In this document: positions 17,601 through 26,009 of the stretch, piece by piece
Layout: each line of letters opens with the position of its first letter
How positions within the stretch are numbered: the stretch's first letter is position 1
From: Scatomorpha stercorigallinarum
Lineage (GTDB): Bacteria; Bacillota; Clostridia; Oscillospirales; Oscillospiraceae
DNA length: 64,000 bases
NCBI GenBank assembly: GCA_944387865.1
Contig: CALXGN010000005.1
Location: 1-64,000 of the forward strand
Reading direction: 5' to 3'
Made by a program: the position numbers and the translations under genes
The notes under the pieces: generated by a model
Seen by the model: the letters and a program-made list of their open reading frames with translations, nothing else
What the model was told of the DNA's origin: nothing
Databases searched by the model: none

Positions 17601-18983
17601 ATGCGTATAGAATATACGGGCCTTTCGGAGATAAACGGCTCCCTGATCGCGCTCGACGGCGTGAAGGACGCCCAGTATGACGAGCTCATCGAGCTCACGC
17701 TGGAGGACGGCAGCCGCCGCCGCGGCCGCGTGATACTGATCGAGGGCGAGCGCGTGGTGGCTGAGGTGTTCGAGGGCACCAGCGGCATCGACATGGCCGG
17801 CACCAGCACGCGCCTGACCGGCAAGCCGATGGAGATCCCGCTCTCGGAGGAGATACTGGGCCGCATTTTCGACGGCACCGGCCGCCCGGCGGACGGACTC
17901 TCCGAAGTCTACGCCGAGGAGACGCGCGACATCAACGGCGCCGCCATCAACCCCGTCTCCCGCCAGTACCCGCGCAGCTGCATACTCACGGGCATCAGCG
18001 CCATCGACGCCACCTGCACGCTCATCCGCGGGCAGAAGCTGCCCATTTTCTCCGGCGCGGGCATGAAGCACAACGAGCTGGCCGCCCAGATCGTGCGCCA
18101 GGCGCGCGTGGCCAGCGACGCGGAGGGCGACAAGTTTGTCATCGTCTTCTGCGCCATGGGCATCAAAAACGACACGGCGGACTTCTTCCGCCGCGATTTC
18201 ACGGAGTCCGGCGCCCTCGGGCGCACGGTGATGTACATCAACCTGGCCTCCGACCCCATCATCGAGCGCATCCTCGCGCCAAGGTGCGCGCTGACGGCCG
18301 CCGAGTACCTGGCCTTTGACCGCGGCTACCATGTGCTCGTGGTAATGACGGACATGACCTTCTACTGCGAGGCCCTGCGCGAGTTTTCGAGCTCCAAGGG
18401 CGAGATCCCCTCGAGGAAGGGCTTCCCGAGCTACATGTATTCAGACCTGGCCTCGCTCTATGAGCGCGCGGGCCTCATCCGCGGCAAGAGCGGCAGCGTG
18501 ACGCTCGTGCCCATCCTCACCATGCCCGGCGACGACATCTCGCACCCCATCCCCGACCTCACGGGCTACATCACGGAGGGGCAGATCGTCCTCTCCCGCG
18601 AGCTCTCGCAGAAGGGCGTCTACCCGCCCGTGGGCATCCTGCCCAGCCTCAGCCGCCTGATGAAGGACGGCACGGGCAAGGGCTTCACGCGGGCGGACCA
18701 CCCCGACCTCTCCAACCAGCTCTTCGCCTCCTACAGCGAGGTGTCCAGCGCGCGCAGCCTGGCCACCGTCATCGGCGAGGACGAGCTATCCCAGAACGAC
18801 AAGCTGAGCCTGAAGTTCGGCTCCGAATTCGAGCAGCGCTTCGTCAACCAGGGCATGTACGAGAACCGCACGCTGGAGCAGACGCTGGACCTGGGCTGGG
18901 ACCTTTTGAGCATCCTGCCGCGCAGCGCGCTCTCCCGCGTGTCCGACAAGGTGCTCGACGAACACTACCACGGCCAGGGCTGA
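17601..18983 (+). CDS. ntpB: V-type ATPase subunit B
   Basis: Non-catalytic nucleotide-binding subunit, 460 residues, alternating with A in the hexameric head. The degenerate P-loop SGAGMKHNE at 151-159 replaces the GxxGxGKT of the catalytic subunit, which is diagnostic for B. Further family segments are GRIFDGTGRPADG near 87-99 and LYERAG near 289. GGGGGCGGCG precedes the ATG. Confidence 0.96.
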   Translation: MRIEYTGLSEINGSLIALDGVKDAQYDELIELTLEDGSRRRGRVILIEGERVVAEVFEGTSGIDMAGTSTRLTGKPMEIPLSEEILGRIFDGTGRPADGLSEVYAEETRDINGAAINPVSRQYPRSCILTGISAIDATCTLIRGQKLPIFSGAGMKHNELAAQIVRQARVASDAEGDKFVIVFCAMGIKNDTADFFRRDFTESGALGRTVMYINLASDPIIERILAPRCALTAAEYLAFDRGYHVLVVMTDMTFYCEALREFSSSKGEIPSRKGFPSYMYSDLASLYERAGLIRGKSGSVTLVPILTMPGDDISHPIPDLTGYITEGQIVLSRELSQKGVYPPVGILPSLSRLMKDGTGKGFTRADHPDLSNQLFASYSEVSSARSLATVIGEDELSQNDKLSLKFGSEFEQRFVNQGMYENRTLEQTLDLGWDLLSILPRSALSRVSDKVLDEHYHGQG

Positions 18984-19018
18984 GGCCCGCGGCATAAAAG
19001 AAAGGAGGCGGAGGCACT

Positions 19019-19630
19019 ATGGCGCAGGCAGCGCCGACAAAGGGCGCGCTGACGGCGGCCAAACACTCGCACGCGCTGGCGGAGACCGGCTATGAGCTGA
19101 TGGACCGCAAACGCAACATACTCGTGCGCGAGATCATGGGCCTGATGGACCGCGCGGAGCGGCTGCAGTCGCAGATAGACGACGCCTTCGCCGAGGCATA
19201 CGCCTCGATGCGCCTGGCGGAGATATCCACCGGCGGCAGCGCCGCGGAGGGCGCCTCCGCCGTGCCCATCGACAACAGCGTCTCGCTGCGCTACCGCTCC
19301 GTGATGGGCGTGGAGCTGCCCTACGTCTCCGCGGAGGAGACAAAGACCAGCGGCCCGCCCTACGGCCTGGCGTTCACCAGCTCCGACCTGGACGACGCCT
19401 ATTTCAAGTTCCAGGAGGTCAAGGGGCTGATACGCGACCTGGCGGAGACAGAGAACACCATCTACCGCCTGGCTTACGCCATCAAAAAGGCGCAGAAGCG
19501 CGCCAACGCCCTGAAGAACATCGTCCTCCCCGGGCTGGACGCGGACATCGCCCGCATCACGGACGCCCTGGAGGAAAAAGAGCGCGAGGAATTCGTGCGC
19601 CTGAAAGTGCTCAAGAACCGCGGCGTCTGA
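19019..19630 (+). CDS. ntpD: V-type ATPase subunit D
   Basis: 203-residue central rotor shaft subunit. The long N-terminal helix begins PTKGALTAAK and continues to DRKRNILVREIM; a matching C-terminal helix (NALKNIVLPGLDADI near 160-175) forms the antiparallel coiled coil that inserts into the A3B3 head. AAAGGAGG precedes by seven to eight bases. It is the last ATPase gene; a lipoprotein gene follows 20 bp later. Confidence 0.93.
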   Translation: MAQAAPTKGALTAAKHSHALAETGYELMDRKRNILVREIMGLMDRAERLQSQIDDAFAEAYASMRLAEISTGGSAAEGASAVPIDNSVSLRYRSVMGVELPYVSAEETKTSGPPYGLAFTSSDLDDAYFKFQEVKGLIRDLAETENTIYRLAYAIKKAQKRANALKNIVLPGLDADIARITDALEEKEREEFVRLKVLKNRGV

Positions 19631-19650
19631 GGCCGCAGAAAGGGGCAAGT

Positions 19651-20475
19651 ATGAAAAGATCCGCCCGTATCCTCTCCCTCGCGCTGGCCGCGCTGCTCGC
19701 GCTCGCCCTCCCCGCCTGCGGGCAGGAGAGCTTCGAGTCCGCCATGGCGCGGGCCATAAGGGAGATGCAGGACGTCACAAGCCAGCACACGGACATGATA
19801 ATGAGCGTGGACATGACGCTCACCGCCGCTGGGGAGAGCGTGGAGATGCCCATCTCCACCAGCGTCTCGATGGACTCGGTGAACGAGCCGCTGGCGGCGC
19901 ACGCCGTGATGGACACGGTGGCGATGGGCCAGCCCTCCCGCATGGAGTACTATGTCGAGCAGTCCGGCGAGGGCTACACCGCCTACATGAGCACGGACGC
20001 CGTGAACTGGACGGCGATGTCCATGGACGCCGGCGGCCTCGGCCAGCTCTCGGCCGCGGAGGGCCTCGAATTCTACCTCCGCTGCGCCTCCGCCTTTGAA
20101 AAGGCGGGCGAGGAGGAAGTGCGCGGCGCGGCCGCCTCGCGCTATGACGGCGAGATACCGGCGGACATGATGGCGGAAGCCCTCGAGCGCTCGGGGGCCT
20201 ACAGCATGTTCGAGATGCTCGGCATCGACAGCGGCAGCGCGCCGCAGCTCACGTCCGGCATGGGGCTCTCCATCTGGCTGGACGACGAGACGGGCCTGCC
20301 CGTGGCCTATGAGATCGACATGGCGGCGCTGATGGACGAACTCATGGAGAAGGCCTTTGCCGCCGTGGACATGGAGCTCGACGTGGCCATCGGCGAGGCG
20401 TACGTGCATGTCACGCTCTCCAACTTCAACGGCATAGACCCGATTGAGATACCGGATGAGGCGCGCGGCGCGTGA
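19651..20475 (+). CDS. predicted lipoprotein (LppX/DUF6612-like)
   Basis: 274-residue secreted lipoprotein. The signal peptide (KRSAR, then a hydrophobic stretch) ends in the lipobox LALPAC with Cys24. The rest has alternating beta-strand patterns and many short hydrophobic/acidic repeats (for example DMTLTAAGESVEMPIS), resembling periplasmic LppX/LprG-fold or DUF6612 proteins that bind lipids; that match is by fold impression only. It follows ntpD by 20 bp and ends at a terminator, so it may be co-transcribed with the ATPase. Confidence 0.7.
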   Translation: MKRSARILSLALAALLALALPACGQESFESAMARAIREMQDVTSQHTDMIMSVDMTLTAAGESVEMPISTSVSMDSVNEPLAAHAVMDTVAMGQPSRMEYYVEQSGEGYTAYMSTDAVNWTAMSMDAGGLGQLSAAEGLEFYLRCASAFEKAGEEEVRGAAASRYDGEIPADMMAEALERSGAYSMFEMLGIDSGSAPQLTSGMGLSIWLDDETGLPVAYEIDMAALMDELMEKAFAAVDMELDVAIGEAYVHVTLSNFNGIDPIEIPDEARGA

Positions 20476-20496
20476 GCCACGGTATAACAGAAAAGA

Positions 20497-20520
20497 AAAC
20501 GGGGCGCAAGCCCCGTTTTT
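20497..20520 (+). terminator. terminator after the lipoprotein gene
   Basis: AAACGGGGC pairs with GCCCCGTTT (9 bp) around a GCAA tetraloop, followed by T's. It closes the ATPase-lipoprotein transcription unit. Confidence 0.9.
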
Positions 20521-20541
20521 GCCGGTAAAAGGAGGTAATTT

Positions 20542-21495
20542 ATGGCACAGAGGAGAAGGCCCCGCGCGGGCCGCCGCCGCGGCGGCATACTGGGCGCGCT
20601 GGGCTTCGCCGTGCTGCTGGTGCTGATGTATTTCGCCGAGCCGCTGGGCCTGGGCGAGTGGCTGGACGGCCTGCTGGGCCGGGAGGCCCTGCCCGTCTCC
20701 GCCATCGCGGAGCTGCCGGCGGAGGGCCTGGCCGTGTCGTACATAGACGTGGGGCAGGGCGACGCCACGCTCATCGTCTGCAACGGCGAGGCGATGCTGA
20801 TAGACGCCGGCGTGCCCGAGGAGGGGCAGACCGTGGTGGACTATCTTGCCGCCTCCGGCGTGGACAGCCTGGTCTACGCCGTGGTCACCCACGCGCACGA
20901 CGACCACTGCGGCGGCATGGACGAGGTGGTGGAGGCCGTGGATATCGGCACGCTCTTCGCGCCGTACACGGAGTACGGCTCCTCCGGCGCGTTCACCTAT
21001 TTCGAGGACGCGGCGGCGGAGCAGGGGCTCTATGTCACCGTGCCGACCATCGGCAGCACCTTCACCCTCGGCGGGGCGGAGGTGAGCTTCGTCGGCCCCG
21101 TGGGCGACTGGGGCGACGACCTGAACGATTCCAGCCTCATCATCCGCGTGGACTACGGCGAGCGCTCCTTCCTCTTCCCGGGTGACGCCTCCGACGGCGT
21201 CATCGAGGACTCGGCCTACATCGGCGGCTATGACCTGGACTGCGACGTGCTCAAGCTGGGCCACCACGGCAGCAGCACCTCCACGGACGAAGAGGTGCTC
21301 GATATTACCACGCCCGGCATTGCCGTCGCCTCCTGCGGGCTGGACAACAGCTATGGCCACCCGCACAAGGAGGTCGTGGATCTGCTCGCGCAGCGCGGCA
21401 TAGAGCTGCTGCGCACGGACCTCGACGGCACCGTCACTGTCTGGACGGACGGGCAGGAGCTGAGCATATATGAGCCCGAAGCGGAGGCCGCCTGA
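20542..21495 (+). CDS. ComEC/Rec2-like MBL-fold protein with N-terminal membrane anchor
   Basis: 317-residue protein. A basic N-terminus (RRRPRAGRRR) and one membrane segment (about 15-30) are followed by a metallo-beta-lactamase domain like the C-terminal domain of the DNA-uptake protein ComEC. YIDVGQGDA, then THAHDDHCGG (metal motif), FPGDA, and LGHHGS with later S-Y-G-H-P-H are the ComEC-group signature. It lacks the ComEC channel, so it is probably an extracytoplasmic nuclease or phosphodiesterase-like enzyme. A strong GGAGG precedes ATG. Confidence 0.85.
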   Translation: MAQRRRPRAGRRRGGILGALGFAVLLVLMYFAEPLGLGEWLDGLLGREALPVSAIAELPAEGLAVSYIDVGQGDATLIVCNGEAMLIDAGVPEEGQTVVDYLAASGVDSLVYAVVTHAHDDHCGGMDEVVEAVDIGTLFAPYTEYGSSGAFTYFEDAAAEQGLYVTVPTIGSTFTLGGAEVSFVGPVGDWGDDLNDSSLIIRVDYGERSFLFPGDASDGVIEDSAYIGGYDLDCDVLKLGHHGSSTSTDEEVLDITTPGIAVASCGLDNSYGHPHKEVVDLLAQRGIELLRTDLDGTVTVWTDGQELSIYEPEAEAA

Positions 21496-21506
21496 GCGGC
21501 AAAGGC

Positions 21507-21562
21507 TTGACAACGATACGGATACGTACTATAATAACAGTATAGTACGTATCCGTATCGTT
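21507..21562 (+). promoter_or_regulatory. consensus promoter embedded in a 22-bp perfect inverted repeat (MarR operator)
   Basis: TTGACA (21507-21512), exactly 17 bp, TATAAT (21530-21535): a perfect sigma-A promoter. A perfect inverted repeat of 22-bp arms (21512-21533 and 21541-21562, 7-nt centre) covers the spacer, the -10 and the start site. Each arm contains GATACGGATACGTAC-like half sites. The next gene is a MarR regulator, so this is almost certainly its own operator, repressing the MarR-MATE operon. Confidence 0.88.
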
Positions 21563-21578
21563 ATATCCCGGAGGGAAC

Positions 21579-22022
21579 ATGGACAGCATTAAAGAGTATG
21601 TCGCGCGCTTTTACACCTGCTCGAACCGGATAAACGGGCTCTATTACCTGGCCGCCAAGGCGCTGGGGGTGTCCGAGAACAAGTTCAACCTGCTCTATGA
21701 GCTGGCGGACGGCGCGGAGCACACGCAGAAGCAGATATGCACCGCGCTGCTGATACCCAAGACCACGCTCAACACCGTGGTGCGCGAGTGCGTGGCCGAC
21801 GGCTATATGACGCTCAGCGGCGGCAGGGAAAAGCGCATCGCGCTGACGGAAAAGGGCCGGGGCTATATCGACGGGCTGCTGGGCGGCGTGCTGGAGGCCG
21901 AGCGCGCGGCCATGGAGGAGACGGTGGCGGACTTCGGCGCGGATTTCATCCCGGCCATCGAGCGCTTTGAATCCGCCCTCGGCGAGGAGCTGCGCCGGCG
22001 CGTGCTGGGAGGGGACAGCTGA
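21579..22022 (+). CDS. MarR-family transcriptional regulator
   Basis: 147-residue winged-helix regulator. The DNA-binding part (about 35-95) has HTQKQICTALLIPKTTLNTVV as helix-turn-helix and the wing with GGREKRIALTEKG, where aspartate and arginine contacts of the family normally fall. It binds most probably the large palindrome directly upstream. GGAGGG is six bases before the ATG. Its stop shares a base with the MATE gene start, forming a regulator-efflux operon typical of MarR-controlled multidrug resistance; the ligand is unknown. Confidence 0.9.
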   Translation: MDSIKEYVARFYTCSNRINGLYYLAAKALGVSENKFNLLYELADGAEHTQKQICTALLIPKTTLNTVVRECVADGYMTLSGGREKRIALTEKGRGYIDGLLGGVLEAERAAMEETVADFGADFIPAIERFESALGEELRRRVLGGDS

Positions 22023-23377
22023 TGGACCAGCACAGGCTGTTCGCACAGACGCCGCCCTCGCGGCTCTTTTTCCTTGCCGCCCTGCCCGGCGCGGTGAGCA
22101 TGCTGGCCTCCGCCCTCTATCAGACGCTGGAGGGCGTTTTTGTCGGGCAGTTCCTGGGCGACACGGCCTTCGCCGCGCTCAACCTCGCCATGCCCTTCGT
22201 CATCATCAACTTCGCCCTCGCCGACCTCATCGGCGTCGGCTCCTCCGTGCCCATTGCCGTGGACCTGGGCAAGGGGCTGAAGCGCGAGGCTGACAACATC
22301 TTCACCTGCGCCTGCGTGCTGATCTTCGCCTCCGGCGCGGCCACGGGCGCGCTCATCTACGCCCTGGCGCCGGCCATCATGGAGCTGATGGGCGCGGAGG
22401 GGGACTTTGCGGCCCTCGCCGTGCAGTACCTGCGCGTCTACGCCCTCTGTTCGCCGGTGACGACCATGATCTTCGCCGCGGACAACTACCTGCGCATCTG
22501 CGGCTATATCCGCGGCAGCATGTGGCTGAACATCCTCATGAGCGCCCTCGCCGCGGCGCTGGAGCTGTTTTTCCTGGGCGTGCTGGACGCCGGCATCTGG
22601 GGCGCGGCGCTGGGCACCTGCCTGAGCATGATCGTCTGCGTGTGCGCGGCGCTCACGCCCTTCGTGCGGGGCAAGGCCCTGCTGCGCTTTACAAAGCCGC
22701 GCTTTTCCCGGGCCATGACGCGGCAGATCGTCGCCTGCGGCAGCCCCAACTTCCTCAATAACATCGCCGGGCGCATCACGAGCATCATCATGAACGCGCT
22801 GCTCGTGCGCCTGGGCGGGGAGACGGCCGTCAGCGTCTACGGCATACTGATGTTCGCCGACGGCTTCATCCAGCCGCTGCTCTATGGCATGTGCGATTCG
22901 TTGCAGCCCGCCGTGGGCTACAACTGGGGCGCGCGGCAGTTTTCGCGCGTGCGGGCCATCGAGCGGCGCTGCTACACGGCCAGCGCCGTGGTGTCGTTGG
23001 CCTCCGCGGCGCTGGTGGCGCTGTTCCCGGAGCAGATAACGCGCCTTTTCGTGGCCGAGCCGCCGCCGGAGGTGCTGGAGATGAGCGTCGGCGCGCTGCG
23101 CATCTTCGCCGTCACCTATATCACGCGCTGGTACTCCTTCGCCACGCAGAGCTACATGCTGGCCATCGAGAAGGCCGTGCCCGCCTCGCTCATCTCCGTC
23201 AGCACGGCGCTGCTGTTCCCCGTGGCGCTGGTCGCCGTGCTCTGGCCGCTGGGGCTGACGGGCATCTGGCTCAATTTCCCGCTCACCAGCCTGCTGGCGG
23301 GCGCGATGGCGCTCGCTGTGATGAAAAAACAGCGCCCGGCCCTCGACCGGCCGGACGAGCCCCTGCGGGAGGGATAA
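22022..23377 (+). CDS. MATE-family efflux transporter
   Basis: 451-residue inner-membrane antiporter of the MATE/DinF family, exporting drugs or metabolites using a Na+ or H+ gradient. About 12 membrane segments in two six-helix halves are visible, beginning FFLAALPGAVSML and the family-typical EGVFVGQFLGDTAFAALNLAMP. It is coupled to the MarR gene (TGA/ATG share a base) and ends at a terminator. Confidence 0.93.
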   Translation: MDQHRLFAQTPPSRLFFLAALPGAVSMLASALYQTLEGVFVGQFLGDTAFAALNLAMPFVIINFALADLIGVGSSVPIAVDLGKGLKREADNIFTCACVLIFASGAATGALIYALAPAIMELMGAEGDFAALAVQYLRVYALCSPVTTMIFAADNYLRICGYIRGSMWLNILMSALAAALELFFLGVLDAGIWGAALGTCLSMIVCVCAALTPFVRGKALLRFTKPRFSRAMTRQIVACGSPNFLNNIAGRITSIIMNALLVRLGGETAVSVYGILMFADGFIQPLLYGMCDSLQPAVGYNWGARQFSRVRAIERRCYTASAVVSLASAALVALFPEQITRLFVAEPPPEVLEMSVGALRIFAVTYITRWYSFATQSYMLAIEKAVPASLISVSTALLFPVALVAVLWPLGLTGIWLNFPLTSLLAGAMALAVMKKQRPALDRPDEPLREG

Positions 23378-23385
23378 AAAAACAC

Positions 23386-23420
23386 GCCGGGCGGAACATC
23401 CGCCCGGCGGCTTTATTTTT
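23386..23420 (+). terminator. terminator after the MATE gene
   Basis: GCCGGGCGGA and TCCGCCCGGC (10 bp, 3-nt loop) followed by CTTTATTTTT. The convergent GNAT gene's restored stop codon (23413-23415) falls inside its T-tract. Confidence 0.85.
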
Positions 23421-23795
23421 GCGGCCTGTCGATGACATAGGACTGCAGGCTCCTGCGGCAGCCGTTTTTTCGTAGAAGCCCTCCAGCCCCGGCTGCGCGC
23501 CGAAATAGAGCATCGTCGGCGTGTTCTCCGCGGCCAGGCGCAGCAGGTGGCTGCCCAGGCCGCGGCGCCGGTATTCGGGGCGCACCAGCAGCTCGGTGAT
23601 GGTGCCGAAAAAACAGCCGTCCGTGAGGATGCGCAGGCAGCCGGCGAGGCGGCCGCTTTCATAGGCGCTGATGTTCATCGTGCGCTCCAGCGCGCGGCGC
23701 GTGAGTTCAACGTCGTAGTCGCCGGGCCAGACGCTGTGGGCGAGGCTGAGGAACTCGTGGACGTCCAGCGCGCGGTCGTCGATGCTGTATTCCAT
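23413..23795 (-). pseudogene. GNAT N-acetyltransferase with a one-base frameshift near its C-terminus
   Basis: Acetyl-CoA-dependent N-acetyltransferase. GNAT motif A is clear (ELLVRPEYRRRGLGSHLL, with R-R-x-G-x-G) and the fold ends in EGFYEK. At the A6 run (T6 at 23465-23470 on the plus strand) the frame shifts. As written, the protein continues into unrelated sequence through the terminator and the MATE gene end. Adding one A restores the family ending E-K-N-G-C-R-R-S-L-Q-S-Y-V-I-D-R-P-Q-K and TAA at 23413-23415. About 127 residues if restored. It could be a sequencing error, a recent mutation or slippage decoding. Confidence 0.7.
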
Positions 23796-23810
23796 GGCGG
23801 GCCTCCCTTT

Positions 23811-24431
23811 TTACATGCTGCCGATGCCGTCCTGCAGGATGCTGAGGAACCGGCAGGCGTGGTAGCCGTCGCAGACGGCGTGGTGTACCTGCAGGGCCAG
23901 GGGCAGGCTCGTGCTGCCGCCGCTCTCGCGGAAGCGGCCCAGCGTGAAGATGGGCTTCAGATAGCCAAAGCCCGGCGTGTTGATGTTGAAGCCCTCAAAT
24001 TCCGCCCAGGGCAGCATGGAGACGGTGAAGCAGTCCTCCGGCATCTCGCCCTGGGGGGAAAAGCCCTCCACGCCGCCCCAGCGCCCGAGCGCCTCCTCAT
24101 ACTGGCGCAGGAACTGCGGCCAGCTCTCCGCGTGCTCCGTCCAGAGGTTGGAAAAGCTGCCGCTCCCAGCGTGGAACACCGTAAAGCAGGGGCGCATCCG
24201 CCGGTAACACACCAGCTCCTCACCGCGCAGCGCCATGCGGAAGGGCTCGCAGGCGTCCACGGCGCACGTGAGCTGCCAGAGCAGCGCGGGGTAGAGGCGG
24301 TAGCCCAGGCGGCGTATGTTGGTGATGTCCAGGCGCACGGTCATGCTGTAGGTGCAGGGGACGGCGCGCATGTAGTGCTCGTAGAACTCCCGGCGCGGCC
24401 AGCGCTCGAGGTCGATGACGGTGTATTCCAT
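23811..24431 (-). CDS. chloramphenicol-acetyltransferase-like protein
   Basis: 206-residue member of the CAT type-A fold. The active-site signature VHHAVCDGYH (H-H-x-x-x-D-G) is near residue 187, and the N-terminus (YTVIDLERWPRREFYEHY) matches the family pattern. Known relatives acetylate chloramphenicol, but many gut Firmicutes copies have not been shown to give resistance. It is part of a minus-strand run GrpB - CAT-like - GNAT with gaps of 2 and 15 bp, so probably one operon. ATG 24431 is preferred because the upstream extension overlaps GrpB. Confidence 0.85.
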   Translation of the reverse strand: MEYTVIDLERWPRREFYEHYMRAVPCTYSMTVRLDITNIRRLGYRLYPALLWQLTCAVDACEPFRMALRGEELVCYRRMRPCFTVFHAGSGSFSNLWTEHAESWPQFLRQYEEALGRWGGVEGFSPQGEMPEDCFTVSMLPWAEFEGFNINTPGFGYLKPIFTLGRFRESGGSTSLPLALQVHHAVCDGYHACRFLSILQDGIGSM

Positions 24432-24433
24432 CC

Positions 24434-24955
24434 TTACCTCCCCTCCGCCCAGGCGAGCGCGGCGTCTTCGTACTTTTTCACGAACTCCTCCTTGCCGTCG
24501 CAATAGGCCCCGATGTCAAAGGGATATTTTCCGGCCAGGGCGCGCTTGAGCGCGGCGTATTCCGCACACACGTCCGGGTGCGCGCGCAGGTAGTCGCGGA
24601 AGGCCAGGTGCCGGGCGATGTTCTCCCGGTCCCCCTCGGCGAAGATGTGCACCTGATGCGTGCGCTCGTCGCCGCCACGGCGCAGGTAGCGCCGGCCGGG
24701 GATGCCGAATTCTCCCAGATATTCATAGCCGAGCGCCTCCAGCGCGCCGCGCGCGGCGTCGGCGCCCGAGAGCGAATGCACGACGGGCATGATGTCGATG
24801 ATGGGCTTGGCCGCCAGGCCGGGCACGGCGGTGCTGCCGATGTGATGGATGGCGGAGAGCGCGCCGCCGAGGGCGGCGGAGATGGCCGCCGCCTCGCGCT
24901 CATAGAGCTGCGGCCAGCGGGGGTCGTAGGCGGTGACGGTGACGTGCTGGGGCAT
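24434..24955 (-). CDS. GrpB family (UPF0157) protein
   Basis: 173-residue GrpB/UPF0157 protein with a nucleotidyltransferase-like fold. The family signature HHIGSTAVPGLAAKPIIDIMP occupies about residues 42-62, with Y-D-P-R-W at the N-terminus and HQVHIF near 107. Function is not established in most species. It is first of the run that continues with the CAT-like and GNAT genes; GGAGG lies before ATG (plus strand 24959-24963). Confidence 0.88.
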   Translation of the reverse strand: MPQHVTVTAYDPRWPQLYEREAAAISAALGGALSAIHHIGSTAVPGLAAKPIIDIMPVVHSLSGADAARGALEALGYEYLGEFGIPGRRYLRRGGDERTHQVHIFAEGDRENIARHLAFRDYLRAHPDVCAEYAALKRALAGKYPFDIGAYCDGKEEFVKKYEDAALAWAEGR

Positions 24956-24977
24956 GGTATCCTCCTTAGTGTACGGC

Positions 24978-26009
24978 TCAGACGGCGCGCATCAGCAGCA
25001 GCCAGGCGAGGCCGTAGTAGGTGACGACGGCGATGAGGTCGTTGACGGTGGTGATCAGCGGGCCGGAGGCCACGGCGGGGTCGATGTGCAGGCGGTCGAA
25101 TACCAGGGGGATGACCGTCCCCGCCGCGCTCGAGAGGACGATGGAGACGGCGAGGGCGACGGACGTGCAGAAGGCCACAGAGAGGGCCAGCGCGGCGTCC
25201 TGCCCCTTGAAGAGGACGAGATAGAGCCCGATGAAGGCCACGGAGAGCACGGCCAGGGCGAGGCCGTTGGCCGCCCCCACGCGCGTCTCCTTCGCCAGCA
25301 GGCGCAGCTTCTGCGCGCGGCCGGCGCGGCGGTCCGTCAGCACGCGGATGGTGACGGCCAGCGACTGCGTGCCCACGTTGCCCGCCATGTCCAGCACCAG
25401 GGACTGGAAGGAGATGATGAGCGGCAGGCGCGACACCACCTGCTCGAACGCGCCCACCACGCTGGACACCACCAGCCCCAGGGCCAGCAGCGCGAGCAGC
25501 CAGGGCAGGCGCTTGCGGACGCTCGAGCGCAGCGGCTCGCAGAGGTCCTCGCCCTCCGTCAGGCCGCCCAGGCGGGCATAGTCCTCGTCCATGGCGCCGC
25601 TTTCGATGCGCGCGAGCTCCACGGCCGTCAGCGCGCCGCGCAGGCGGCCCATGCCGTCCACCACGGGCGCGCCCTCCGCGCCCAGCGCGCGCAGCCGGGC
25701 GGCGCAGCCCGTGGCGTCCTCGCCTATGTTCACGGCGGGGACGTCGCGCTCCGTGACGGAGGCGAGCGCGTCCCCCTCGCGGGCGCGGATGAGCCGCGCG
25801 AGCTCGATGGAGCCCGTGAGTATGCCGGCGGCGTCCACCACATAGATGGTGGAGACGTTTTCCCGCTCGCCGGCCTGCTTGACCAGCGAGCGCATGGCCT
25901 CGCGCACGCTCGCGCCCTCCTGTACGGAGACGTAGTCGCGCGTCATGTACTCATACGCCGCCGGGCGGCGGGAGCAGGCGCGGAAAATGCTGTTGTTGAT
26001 GATGGTCAT
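24978..26009 (-). CDS. mgtE: MgtE-type magnesium transporter lacking the N-terminal domain
   Basis: Mg2+ channel/transporter of the plasma membrane. Two CBS domains (about 20-135, TRDYVSVQEGASV and V-P-A-V-N) are followed by about five membrane helices (from about 165), with the pore segment S-F-Q-S-L-V-L-D-M-A-G-N-V-G-T-Q-S typical of MgtE. Length is 343 residues versus about 450: the N-terminal superhelical Mg2+ sensor domain is missing, so gating must rely on CBS alone. ATG 26009 has GGAGGG seven to eight bases upstream. A 276-nt leader precedes it. Confidence 0.9.
   Translation of the reverse strand: MTIINNSIFRACSRRPAAYEYMTRDYVSVQEGASVREAMRSLVKQAGERENVSTIYVVDAAGILTGSIELARLIRAREGDALASVTERDVPAVNIGEDATGCAARLRALGAEGAPVVDGMGRLRGALTAVELARIESGAMDEDYARLGGLTEGEDLCEPLRSSVRKRLPWLLALLALGLVVSSVVGAFEQVVSRLPLIISFQSLVLDMAGNVGTQSLAVTIRVLTDRRAGRAQKLRLLAKETRVGAANGLALAVLSVAFIGLYLVLFKGQDAALALSVAFCTSVALAVSIVLSSAAGTVIPLVFDRLHIDPAVASGPLITTVNDLIAVVTYYGLAWLLLMRAV

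Noticed and set aside
23283..23412. Extension of the GNAT frame through the terminator and the MATE gene end
   Set aside because: This part is a consequence of the frameshift and matches the MATE gene on the other strand.
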